The notes below the pieces were generated by a model. The model did no database searches and was not told where the DNA came from. It worked only from the letters and a program-made list of their open reading frames with translations. Positions 1 to 11,653 of a stretch of DNA of 64,000 bases are shown here, piece after piece. How positions within the stretch are numbered: the stretch's first letter is position 1; each line of letters starts with the position of its first letter. The stretch comes from Microcyclospora pomicola (lineage: Eukaryota > Ascomycota > Dothideomycetes > Capnodiales): the NCBI GenBank assembly GCA_002786065.1, contig NHNY01000015.1, forward strand, positions 1 through 64,000, given 5' to 3'. The position numbers and the translations under genes are program-made.

Positions 1-212
1 GCAATATTAATAAATAAACAAAATCAAAAGTAAGCGATTTAAGAACCAGTTTTAAAGCGTGATAATAGGGATATCACTAGCGTAGATCTAGCGTGATTCT
101 CAACATATGTAAGCTTTTATTCTTAGATTGCTTCTCCTCTTCCCTCTCCTTCCCTCTCTCTCTGATTTCTGACCTCCTCTACCATTCCTTATCAGCTATT
201 AATCCCTCTACA
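1..212. other. AT-rich 5' flank of first CenH3-like gene
   Basis: No coding potential is visible. The stretch is AT-rich, with a pyrimidine tract at about 128-190 (cttcccttctcc-type) ending 20-80 bases before the ATG at 213. This fits a fungal core promoter or 5' UTR, but no clean TATA box was found. Confidence 0.4.
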
Positions 213-741
213 ATGCCGCCTCTTACACCTGCATCTACTGCATTGTCTTCTAGCAATGGTATGTAATTTATGCCTTCTTTTAACACACCGATCTTCTAAC
301 TAACGAAAAAAATTAGCTATCATACGTAAAGGGCGCACGAAACTTGTAGCAAAACGCAGTGTCAAGTTCCCTTTAAAACGACCTCGTATGGGACAGCAGT
401 CTCAGTCACGAAAAAAGCGAAGACTTAAGCCTGGCACTGCTGCATTACGCGCTATTCGACAGATCCAGAAAACGACCGTTCTATGTATACCGCGCCTTCC
501 CTTTTCGCGTCTTGTACGTGAGATAATGTCAGATATATCATCAGAGGGTCAGCTTCGCATTCAAGGCTCTGCGTTAGGAGCCTTACAGGAAGCTGCGGAG
601 GCATTTCTTATAACAGAGTTCGAGATGTCCTTACTCGCGACCCTCCACGCAAAACGCGTCACGATGGCAGTTAAGGACATGCGCCTGATCCGGATGCTCC
701 GACATAGGATGAATGGCGACCCATACTACGAGCTAGACTAG
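213..741 (+). CDS. CENP-A/CenH3-like histone H3 variant, copy 1
   Basis: Two exons, 213-258 and 317-741, joined across a 58-nt GTATGT...TTAG intron; the splice keeps frame and gives 156 residues. The first 65 residues are a basic tail unlike H3. The rest is a complete histone H3 fold: an alphaN-like QIQKTT, the IPRLPFSRLVREI motif, an alpha2 helix with [10 protein letters not shown], then HAKRVT and KDMRLIRMLR. The [10 protein letters not shown] form and the longer loop 1 resemble fungal CENP-A rather than canonical H3. The usual FED of alpha2 reads FEM here, as in the neighbour, and the C-terminal tail ends in an acidic YYELD. A well-formed intron (743-798) seems to lie just after the stop, in the 3' UTR. 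By family it would form the centromeric nucleosome with H4. Whether it is the working centromeric histone or a diverged extra copy cannot be told from sequence. Confidence 0.82.
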
Positions 742-1604
742 TGTAAGCTCCTTTTATTCACATGTATATATTACCTAATTGCTAACATTCTTTTCTAGCT
801 TTACTTTGAGATCGTCTCTATTACTAGTGCCAATCACTGCCAATCACACCTTCCACATGTACTGTTCCTTGCTATCTACAGAAATTCATTTTCGCGTAAC
901 CTAACGACTTTGTGTAGCCCCTTATGAGCTAAAAATCACTCTTTACTGCCAATCACTGCCAATCACACCTAGTATGTATACGAAATTTTTATACCCGCTA
1001 TAAGCAAAAGAACTAAATTTCTCCTTCTAGAAAGTTGTAAAACGATTATTAGTACGTCCTTTCGAGCTCTTGTTGTCGATATAGTGCTCTTAAGCTAACT
1101 ATCCTCTCCCTAGAGCTTTTCAGATTTTTCGGTTTATTTTCAAGTTACCCAAAAGCGACAAGTGTCTACAACAGCCTTATTTCGCGCGCTATGCGCTCAC
1201 ACTGCCAGATGTCGCGGGATTCAGCGTCATACACTGCCAATCACAAAGCCAATCACTCTCAGCGGTTTTGGAAAAAACATCCCAGGCTTCACTTCAGGCA
1301 TGTGACGGTTCGCTTACCTGACCAATCAGAGGTCGCCACGTGATTACCCCGCCCCAGCCACCCAATTTTTATGACGTCACCGCCTCAACGTTCCACCAGT
1401 CATCACCTTCACTTTGACAAACCCCTGCACATCCTTTTGACAAGCTGCCCTACATTGCTGCCAATCACTGCCAATCACACCTGCTGCCCCGCTGTCGTTC
1501 CTCGCATCGCCAGACACTGCGAAACCCATCAAAACTCGTCCGCCATCTACATACCTGCCAATCACTTGCCAATCACAATCCTGGGTACCTCACACTCCCA
1601 CACA
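742..1604. promoter_or_regulatory. Intergenic region carrying forward TGCCAATCAC decamers
   Basis: This gap between the two CenH3-like genes holds exact TGCCAATCAC copies at 828, 838, 947, 957, 1235, 1459, 1469, 1556 and 1567, plus a nine-base partial at 1248. All read on the plus strand. Several are tandem pairs spaced exactly 10 bases, about one helical turn. Each contains CCAATCA, the optimal core of the fungal HAP/CCAAT-binding complex. The pair 1556/1567 ends only 28 bases before the ATG at 1605. They may be CCAAT boxes or copies of a repeat. No gene is seen here. Confidence 0.7.
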
Positions 1605-2283
1605 ATGGCCGACGCCAATCCACCACCCGCGACCACCCAGCAAGACGGCGAGACCCCTTCGACGCGCATCCGGGTCGACGCATCACCCATCAAGCGTACT
1701 GCAGTCAGGAGACAGACAGGCTTCAAATCTACAGGCGGAAAGGGTCCAAGAAAGACTCTCGCTCCAAAAAAGTCTAAGACAGTCCGTAAGAGGCTCACAC
1801 AAGGTCGTGACTGGGTGCCTTTCAACAAGATCCCTGGAAAGTACAGGAAGAACAAGCATGGACAGAAGAAAGCTATCAGGCCAGAGCGTGAGTAATAGTG
1901 ATTGGCATAGTGATTGGCACTTACTAACTTGTGTTTAGTCTCTCAAATCAAAGAGATTCGCCACTTTCAGAAGAGTGTCTCACTTCTCATCCCGAGAACG
2001 CCTTTTGCTCGTCTCGTCCGTGAGATTGGCCTGGGTTACAAGTTCGATCTCAGGTTCCAGGCTAGCGCGCTTGAGTGTCTTCAGGAGGCTGCAGAGGCGT
2101 TCTTGGTTCGAGTCTTCGAGAGTAAGTCGTCTGTTTAGCTTCTAGTTCTTTTACTTAGCTAATCCCCTGTTTCTAGTGACGAACCTGCTTGCTATTCACT
2201 CGAAGCGTGTCACTATCCAGCAGAAAGACATGCAGCTACTTAAGCTTCTTATGGAGAGCCCTGTAAGGATGGACGGCAATTGA
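1605..2283 (+). CDS. CENP-A/CenH3-like histone H3 variant, copy 2
   Basis: Three exons, 1605-1887, 1939-2121 and 2177-2283; both introns (GTGAGT...TTAG and GTAAGT...CTAG) restore frame, giving 190 residues. The long basic N-terminal tail (about 1-94) contains [10 protein letters not shown] at 41-50, closely matching K9-K18 of the canonical H3 tail, which CENP-A tails usually lack. The core follows: [37 protein letters not shown], then [31 protein letters not shown] is a strong CENP-A match (compare fission yeast Cnp1). FEM replaces FED and the tail ends in VRMDGN. The shared FEM and the Arg-Met-x-Gly-type tail (RMNGD in copy 1, RMDGN here) suggest that copies 1 and 2 descend from one duplication. 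Intron 1 itself carries two reverse-oriented TGCCAATCAC decamers. ATG 1605 is chosen as the first in-frame ATG starting a basic tail. Confidence 0.88.
1898..1919 (-). repeat. Two reverse TGCCAATCAC decamers inside CenH3 intron 1
   Basis: GTGATTGGCA occurs at 1898-1907 and 1910-1919, taking up nearly half of the 51-nt first intron of CenH3-like copy 2. Orientation is opposite to every copy upstream of the gene. Confidence 0.9.
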
Positions 2284-2790
2284 GGCTAGACTAGGCTAGG
2301 CTGTTTGCTTAGTTAGGCTCCTAGTAGCAAGGTTGGCTACTAAACAACAATGATACCCATATAGTAGCGTAGATAGCTACTAAAAACCGATGATACCCAC
2401 TATATCGTAATGCCTTGTGTCTTATAAACTATCTCCTACACGTGATATAAGCAGCACTGTGATTGGCACTGTGATTGGCACTGTGATTGGCATTCGAAAT
2501 AGCGTTAGTATAAACGTTTCATACTAGTATGTAAGATTAGCGTCTAACCTTCCTTTTAGAGCTAGCGTAGCTTCTAACGCTCTAACGGTCATTCCCCAAT
2601 TTCTATTAGGGTAACTTCCCCAATTAAACCCAAATTCAGGACCGGGGACCCGAATAACATGGGTCCCCGCACAATATAGAGGTTAAATAGAAGAACCCAA
2701 ACAATTGGGTAAGCCCCAAATTTTCCTCCACCTCCGCCCCAACCCGCCCCATGGTGGCCTCTAGTCCTAACTATGAAGCCTGGCTCCAAG
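2284..2790. repeat. AT-rich flank with decamers, a 40-bp-offset repeat and hairpins
   Basis: No gene is seen. The flank holds an imperfect direct repeat (GCTACTAAA...TGATACCCA at 2336-2359 and again at 2376-2399, offset 40), three reverse TGCCAATCAC decamers at 2459, 2471 and 2483, and a perfect 9-bp stem with 9-nt loop at 2643-2669 (CGGGGACCC arm). A second small palindrome around an ACCCAA/TTGGGT pair lies near 2695-2710. The hairpins may mark the edge of a mobile element or a MITE fragment. Confidence 0.6.
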
Positions 2791-5700
2791 AACTTCGTTA
2801 ACGCATTGATCGCGCAATCACGGTATGTATAATTTACTCCACTAGTAATGCGCAGGACTAACTCGCTTCAGTAGCGAGAAAATGATATTAGAGGTCTGCA
2901 CCTGTTGTAAGGAGAAGGCAGTGACTTTCAGCTGGCATAATAGGTAGACTCGCTTAACTCATAGCCCATTCGAGGTAAGACTAAAGAATCCTACTGTACA
3001 ATCATTGCTAACAAGAATATAGCACTGTCACGCTATCGAAGGCTTTACGGATAGTGCCTATAGAAACTGTCTCTAGACTGATGACGGGTTTTTGTGCAGC
3101 CAGTCTAGCTATTAGAAGACTCTACAAGGATAAAGAGGAAGCTGTACAAAGCGGTTCCGACGTGCTACAGAGAGAGAACATAGGACAACTGCAGTCCAGC
3201 TTAAAGACAATAGAGTAGGACATAGAGGCTTTTAGGTCCTCCTAAAAAGTTTGGAGTAGGGTGTTTAGAGTTTAGATTTGCTTTCAAAGACAATTAGCAG
3301 CAAGAGGGACATATTGTGTATGTTTAATCTGTTGACATGCAGCCCTAACGGTTTAAAACTAGGCACATCTAGGAATCAGACTTTTAACTTAGGCTTTGTG
3401 TTTCTATAGGTATCTTTAAAAGGTCTTTAGATAATTTAGAGGTGTTCTATCCCACCTTTCTAACTGTACAAAATGTATTGTACGTAATGCAGTCTGCAAG
3501 CTGGATGTAGCTTAGAAGTCAATCAATACTCTTCAAAAGATATATACAGTATATTCACGAAACTTGGCGACACTGTAATCTTAAGAAAGAGCATGTATTA
3601 AGGGAGACCAAATTTGTGCAGTCTGAAAACATCTGGTAGCAAAGCACGACTTAGCAAATCCTTCTGAAACCAATCGACAGTAGATAGAGTTGCTTTCTTA
3701 CTTAAACCATTCTTGATGATCACACATAGAAAGTATGAACACCTTGAGTCATTACGTATCTAATACTTATTGCATGTACAAAGCAGCGCTACTAAGATGC
3801 GTTCTATATGTGCCTAAATTCTGCTAATTCTTACTTATCTTTTTTCACTTCACAGCTTTACTTCCCCTGTAGCTAGACAGCACATGTCAACTTCCTATTA
3901 CTAGCTACCCTTAATGGTTTGCACATACATAAAGACTAGTTTACTATTAACAATACAAACTACTTCTTTGTTCACTACAATAGTTAGTACCTTTTGCTTG
4001 CTACACTAAACCTTTTATTGCCAAACCTCTACATCTTTTCCTCCCTCTAATCATTAACAACATTACATTTCCACTAGTACAAACAGCACGCAAACAACGA
4101 TGCTGTTCACACCTTAATTACTCCTCGATCTGCTAGAGCAGTCTAGTAAAGATGAGCTTGTTCTTGCTATGATAAAAGAGAGGGTAAGTAGACTTTAGGA
4201 GCTTTGTAGCAACACTGTCTAGGACTAATAGATTGTACAGCTGAACGATGCTGGATTTAATATGAATAGTCGCTAGGAAGAGATGTTTAAAGGCCTAGAC
4301 TACTTTGTCTTTCTTCGACACCTAGAGGATTTCGATCTAGACACAATTCGCAATCGTGCTAGCTATATCGACGTACTAATCATCTAGAGTCGGTATGTAC
4401 AAAGTTTTCCGCATCTCAGCAACTTAGAGGCTAACCGAAAGCCATAGGGGAAAGATCGCGAAGCATGACAAAGTGGCAGTAGAGTGCTTAAGATGTGACG
4501 ATGGAAAAGGACATTTCAAGGTTTGTAAACCACCTTTTTCGAGCTGTACAATGGAAGCTAACTGCTAATCAGCAATGCGCTACTGTAGCCAGGAAGACAA
4601 ACACAGCTTGTGGAAACTGCACCTTTAATAACTAAGCCTCGCTATGTGTTTTTCTAAACCACAGCCTGCTAGACAACAGCGACTCTTTAGCAGAAGTAAG
4701 CAGCTGTACAACTCGTTCCGGGCGAACTGTCAAGCCTCGCTAGCTTACGGATAGGGTGGTTCGGGATCTAGGAGCGAAGGAGATCCAGAGTCTTCAGCGT
4801 GGCAGGAGTTTAAGAGAGGCGGCTAAGGAGATTAGCAACATCTCTAATAACAGCCGTAATAATCTTTTCTAAAGGTACAATCAGGTGCAATTAGGAAAGA
4901 GGCATAGAACATACATTATAGAGTGATACAATAGAGGTAGAGAAGGAAAGTACGAGTGTTTTATTAGTGTAGGTTTAGTTAGTAACTTCGAGATAAGAGC
5001 TGTACAATAAGGTTTCAGCCTCAAAACAGATCTTGAGCTGCTAGCTTCCATCTTTGATTTAGATGCAAAACCACAACATTACTACTAGACTTTGTCTAAT
5101 CAGTTGAGAAGTCCATCAATTCGCTACTTCATTTCACTGTTCGTCTATTATACATCTCAAAACAATACAGCAATGGCTCTAAATACGCTGATCGACCCGA
5201 CGTTCCATATAGAGCTTTGCGACCGATTCCAAAATCAAGGCGCTACATATAAAGCACTTCAAACCTAGCTTTTCCAATACGGTATAACAGCTTCTATGTG
5301 TACAATTAAACGCACTATCGCAAACCTTAGAGCGCAGAAGAACAAATCGAATCTAGACACGCCATTTCTCCGAGTACTTATTAGTACCTTGTTCTATGTA
5401 GATAACTAGTCGGACAACGAAATAGTGGAGAGCCTTTAATCCTAAGCTAATATTGTAGTCAAACCGTAGAGGATTGTACAGATCAGAAAGGCTATAGGCT
5501 TAGTAAGAAGACTATAAGCAGACTAAATAGCAGAAAAATCAGAGATGATAAAGGACATCATCCGTAAAGAGCTTAATAAAGGGGAGGTTACACTTTATGG
5601 CCGTACATTCATAATTGCGTATTTGAAGCGTTATGCCAGCCTGCACATCTCAAGGCATGCTCTAGTTACAAAATCAAAATCTACATATACTAATGATCTT

Positions 5701-8530
5701 GATTAGGCATACATTGGATTGCCTTTTGCGCGACCTTGACCTAAATAGCGTGTACAATAGACGTAATGTTGTGGACAACCGTCGGGGCAGATATATAACC
5801 TCTAGTCCAAACGCTGTATAGTCTATCGACGCGCATTATAAGCTTAAAGAGTTCGGCATCCAGATCTATGCTGCAATCGATGCCTACTTAAGAAAGGTAA
5901 TATAGACATATTGCGGAATTTCGAGCCGTACATTAGTGTCTGTACTAGCACAGTTCGTCAATGTGCTTAATACACTTCGGGTAGCACCAAAAGTTATACA
6001 GTCAGACAAGGGAAAGGAGGTACTGCTAATAGCAGATGCTCAGTTTACAAACGCTAAATCGATGCGTACAAACGACATAGCGTTTCGCGATTGCTATGTC
6101 TTTGGCACTAGCACATCCAATCAGCGTGTTGAATCGTGGTGGAATCAATTAAGTAGAAGATCGCTACAGGTCTAGCGTGTAAGTAAAGTCTGATTTGAGC
6201 TGCAGTCCTAGCAAGATCTGACATGTACAATTGACGTTATAGATACTGTTCTAGAGATATGCTACAGAAGGCTTGTACAACAAGAATCTCGCTGCTGACC
6301 GTATCGCACTACTCTACATCTATATGCTAGTACTTCGTGGTATTGTGAAGCGGTTCACAACGATGTGGAATGTACATCCGATCCGGAAGCAAACTAACCG
6401 GCCTTAGGTCAAGGCTAGGAAGCCAGAAACCCTATATGCTGACACTACTGTTGTAGATTGTAGGTGTCCGGTTGACGCAACTCTAGTAGCTAATTTGCGC
6501 TGCGCGTGCGAGGGTTTCGGTATGTATAAAACATGAACTAGCGGTCATAGACAGACTAAATTTCTGACATGGTAGGCAAATCTTAGATATAGACGAATAC
6601 CTTCCAGATACAACCATAAGCTTTTGTGAAAGTTTGCTGCAGCGACAGGGTATTTTGTATCAGCCAGCCGATGCGATGGTTTTTGTACAGTCGGTATTAA
6701 TGCGCAAACACGAGCAAGGGTTTCGTGTTCTTTAAGAAGCGCTTACAGAGTACGTGCTGCACAATCCTACAACACCCTTGTTGGAGACTAGAGCTCTATA
6801 CGGAGGATTAATGTGGGGCACGGTATCAGAGCCCGTAATGGCGGTGTACAACGAGATTGTGCGAGCCCCGCACAGTGCTTAAGCTTTTGAAATGCTACCT
6901 GATCGATTCGATATATAGTTAGGTAAAGATCTTGATTTCTCATTTCCAAAGGTCAATTGCACAATAGTCAAGCACAGTCTCACTTCAAACACTTTGTACA
7001 CGCCGAAAACAACTTTTTCATCATGAAATTCTGGTGTCTAAGCCTCGCCTACAAGGTAAATCCTGAGATCGACGACCACAGCACTTATTTCTTCATAATA
7101 GACTAATGTCTAGCTTGCGGACTTCGCAATCCGATTCCGCCATCAAATCGGCGTGTACAAAACTCAAAACACACAGCGCTCTCAAGAACAATGTCTCATA
7201 CTAAGGCAAACGTGATTGATCTTGTGGACAATAACGAAGACACACTAGAGGCCGCACTAGCCTAGCAGGTCTACTAAGGCGGATTAGCAAACTTGCTCCA
7301 AAACAGATCAGCTATACAATCTAGTTACGATATGATCGCTCATCGTGACCGTGCCAATACAGTTAAAAAAACGATTTTAGATGCTGGCGCTGCACTAGTG
7401 TCTTAGCAAACCCAAAGACTAGCTTTCGAGCCTTCAGCAACGATGTTAAAGCTAAATCTAACTGTACATTGCTTCATTGGACGCTACAATGTAGATTCTG
7501 AAGACGTGGATGGTCGCAGGACTTACAACTAGTTCAGACATGGTATAGTTGTGTAGAACCCTACCCTTATTTTCTGATTTATCTCGTTACAAAATGCTAC
7601 TGTACAATCTTAGACACAGCCGAAATGGGCAGCATCAAAGACTTTAAGTCACACAATTAGGGACATTTTCTTAAAACAATATCTGAGGAATTCGATCTCT
7701 ATTCCTTCGTACACCACAAAGACAACAGTCGAATCTTCGCAAGCCTTATGTACAATCTAGCAGGGAGACAGCTAGATCCGATAAGAGTTTAAGAAAGGGC
7801 ATTCAGAGATACTACTCTCTCGGAGCTTCTGCAGCATGACTTTAAGACTAACAGAAAGAAGAACCACAACATTTGGATATTCTGTGAGCGTCCTGAGCCT
7901 GGAAACGCACTGCACAATAAACTAGAAGTTGAATACAAGGAGAAACCAAAGCCTATAACTACCAAAGCCTCGAAAAAGGACCAGAATTCAAAGCCAAAGG
8001 CGAAGCCTAAGAAGAAGTCTGCACCTAGCCAAACAGTCAAGCAAGAAGATAATGTACGTATACAATCGATGATTAAATGAGACTGCTTGTGATTAATTCA
8101 TATGTCACAGAACACAGCTATAAAAGCTAAGCCAAGCTAAGAGCTTGCACTGGGTTTGACTAAGAGCCCTACAGCTAATCTTCCAGATGTTAGTCTATTC
8201 GTCAAACAAGTATTTGAGCTGTACAACTCTCTCTCTGTCGCATTATGTACTGACCATCATCTAGAACACCCCACTAAATAGATTACACAAACGCTTAATG
8301 TCAGACTTAACTATCTTACCACCGCGCGAAAATGATGATTTTGGCTTCGATATGGACGCTTATCTTGCCCCTGCTAATTATACACATGGTAAAAAGAGTC
8401 GTCGGTGATTTTGGCGGGTCAGTGCTTGCAATGACTCTGAAGTGCAAATCTTCGTTCTGTATGCGAAGGGCAAAGACTGGGAACACGTCACGTGTGGCAG
8501 AATGATAGCAGTGTTTTGTACATATGCTTA
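2790..8530 (+). mobile_element. Decayed integrase-bearing mobile element (fossil)
   Basis: A 5.7-kb AT-rich block with several former reading frames on the plus strand. The clearest is an integrase-core remnant near 5.2-6.5 kb; others lie near 4.1-4.45 kb and 7.4-8.05 kb, the last ending in a Lys-rich segment. The element is extensively broken (many dozens of disruptions), with an excess of TA-containing stops that suggests C-to-T decay such as RIP. No reverse transcriptase, LTR pair or convincing terminal inverted repeat was recognised, so the family is unresolved. TGTACA is strongly enriched throughout. It appears old and inactive. Confidence 0.65.
5160..6500 (+). pseudogene. Integrase-core (rve/DDE-like) remnant of the element
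   Basis: The best-preserved part, around 5936-6175, includes VIQSDKGKE and FGTSTSNQRVESWWNQL. The latter is a motif style I associate with fungal and animal integrase-core proteins of mobile elements. Upstream sequence looks like the DNA-binding part of the same enzyme. It is a fossil: broken in many places and unlikely to make protein. Confidence 0.55.
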
Positions 8531-11500
8531 CGTATCACGAAGGGGGTGGTTGAAATATGACAAGCGAGACGCCAGCGGGAAGTAGTGAACCCAAAACCGA
8601 TGTGACCCAAAATCTGTTATGACCCACCGTAGTCCGTCCGCAGCCCGTGGTGGTCTGACCCGTCCCTCAGGTAGACCTACAAGTACATACTCGCAATACT
8701 TTACGTGTAATCTGCATCCTTCACCACGTTCCGGGAGAGTGCCCCGAAGGCTGCAAGAGCTATTCATTGTCGACAATGACGATCTGGTAGGGGTGTCACT
8801 TACATGTACAGCCCCACTCGGCGTTCATCTGTATAAGTCAAGGGAATCCTGCGTACTCGTTCCAAGAGATGGCGTATTGAGAACGGAGCGGACTAGGACC
8901 TCTTTTCATCGAAGAAGCTTCGAAGTATAAGTCGTCGATCGATTTTCAGGTCATGTCTCCCGATCCGGCCATTGTGGAAGCTGCAGAGCACGTTACAATA
9001 GTACCCGGGCAGCTGTTCAGCAGTCCTTGGAGGCCTACGCACCACGAGATAAGCAGGTCAGCAAGTCAACGCAGGGCTGATGGTCGCGCATACGTGTGCA
9101 TCTCGTGGCTAGCCAACGACAGACGCCAAACACCTTATACGCAGATCATGACCATTGCTTTGGCTTTCTCTCACCGGTTCTACAGCTCATGGTGGCGGGA
9201 CGCCAATGTCGGTCACCTAGCTTGCCGGGAACCAATGCAGAAATGCTCCGAGATGAAGAGATAGCCTGTTCTTACCAGCATTTGTTGGTGTTTTCGCAAA
9301 TGTGGGCGACACCCCAGTCAACGCTGATGTCCGGTGAAGGAGTCGATGGGGAGGAGTGTGATGCTGTGGCTGCTGCTGAAGGCGGGATTGTGATCTGGAG
9401 GCGCCCGCAGACATCCAAGTGCCGGGGGAAGTGCCGTGTCTTATCAGTCATTAGTCAGTGTCTGGGTTGCTGTTAGACATGAGATGCGTAGCTCAACGTT
9501 GCTATGTCTTTAACGCTGGGTACACAGAGCTGCAAGCTGATTATGTCTGACGAGGGATTGAGCAGATGTCACTCCACTCCGGGATGGTTCGAGCAGCCCT
9601 GACCCCAGGCTGGAGACTGTCCGCGACGGCGGGTGTTTGAGAATCACGAGCAGACCAGATTCGGCGCGTGGGAGGTGTATCAACATGAAACTCCACCAAG
9701 TGTAGCCACATGGTTTGCGAGGTCGAGACCGGTTCTGATAGTGTAGGTTCTGTCTTTCGCTCACCGAGGCCCTGCAGCCTTGAAGCCATTCACCACCAAC
9801 CAACAGCCACAACGACTGCAGTACCAACTTGACGGACTTCTCCATGCGAGCAAACTGGCTTGTTAGGCTCTATCCCGGTTGCGACTCCCAGTCTCCCATC
9901 CTTCGTTGCTTATATGTAGCTAAGACGGGAAGTCACGTATGCGTAGGGATGCGAGTAAGTGGCTTTGTCATGTTCTCGACCCATACCACCATGCTCGCCT
10001 CCCCGACCAACCGGATGATGACCAAAGAGGTCAATCCGCGCGCCGCCATCCTGCCATGATCCGCGACTCCTGCCGAGTTGCAAAGTCAGCAAGCGTAGGT
10101 AAGCAATCCAACACAACGCTAAGGATGTTGGTTTCCAGCGCGGTCAGCATCCTTCGCGCGCTTTTTTGCCCTTGAGGTGGAGAGTGGAGGGACGGCTGCG
10201 GTGTGTGGGTGGATATGTAATGAGAAGCGGCGAGTTGCCACGTGCAAAGGCACGGCACGGCCGAAAGAAGACTTTGCGAAAAACCCACGCGTTTGACGGG
10301 AGGGGAGGGGGAAGGATCCTCTGGGGCCGAAAAGGCATCTTCGAATGCTTTGATGATCCACACACTGACGGTCACATCTGCGTTTTCTGATAGGCAGTTG
10401 ACTTCCTACGTAGCAAATCGATGATCGCATAGAGTGGACTGTCCTCACTCTCAGACCTTGGCGGACGAACCTCGGGTGCTGCGAACTGCAGAGTCAAACG
10501 AGCCCACGTCGATCATCATCCGGATTATTATCAGGCCACACGTTTCATAATGCGCATCCTTCCAGTATCTGACAAGCAGGACGCCCGACCTCACATCTCG
10601 CTCATCGCACCCGGCCCATCCTAGCAGCCATTGCACGCTTACAGCAACATCGACAGCGACATACAATCCCAACGCTCGCTGCACGTGTCCACATAAAAAG
10701 GCGAAGATCGACGCGTCCCACCCGTTCCATATCCCAACCCAGTCCAGCGCACTCAGATCAGAACCGTTCTGTACCACGAGTACATGCATATGCCGATCCA
10801 CCATCAATAACAACACAGTACATACTGTACCTTATGTTACTGTCCATGGACCCGCCCACACCCTACCTTAAAGCCACGCGAGCGCAACATGCCCGGCGCG
10901 CTAGTAGGTTTTAGCACCATGCATGGGCTGCATGCATGCACACATGGATGCGTCGTTGCAGATCCCCAAACACTGTCTGTTCACAGGTGGGGCGCACGCC
11001 GCCCACAGTGATTGCTAGCGTCGTAGAGGTGAATCTTTCCATTGCTTCGTTTCTCGTCACGACGTGGGACGTCGGCTGTTTGGTGTTGCGTACGGCCGCA
11101 TGGATGGATAAACGGGGTAGAGCGTGAGGTAGAGCATGGTATTGTATGTGACTTATGTATGCTTGCTTGCTACCGCTTATACAGCGTGAAATGAAGGGAG
11201 GCGGGAAGAGGATGCACAGCGCTGTCCAGTATATATCTTGACCTGCGAGTTGACCTGGTTGATGGGACTCTGCCACGTGGGAGAGGACAGGCAATGTCCA
11301 GAGAAGACGGGTCGTCGCATTTTCATGTGACCTCTACTCTACCTCTCCATGCCCGGTTGTCTGGGAGGTATGAAGTCGTCTCGTTACCATGATTCGTTGT
11401 CATATACCATGAAACTACATCTGTATCCAGAGACGCTGTGAATTTCACATTTCCGAGGATCTATATTACAGGGAGCTCAACTGTCCATCCCGACCTGAAC

Positions 11501-11653
11501 CGATGATGACACCAGCAGATCTACATCCTGCAGTCTCGTAGCCTTGTACTGTAACATGTACAGAACCACACCGCTTCGCACCCCCCGATGCGGCGGAGAA
11601 CGACGACAACGACGACGACGACGAGGATGATCACCTTGTTACACGTCACGCAC

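Noticed and set aside
1562-1855. Minus-strand frame across CenH3 copy 2
   Set aside because: Shadow of the histone gene, which has correct introns and a recognisable fold.
10451-10816. 121-codon minus-strand frame
   Set aside because: No motif; overlapping frames exist on both strands; no splice partners.
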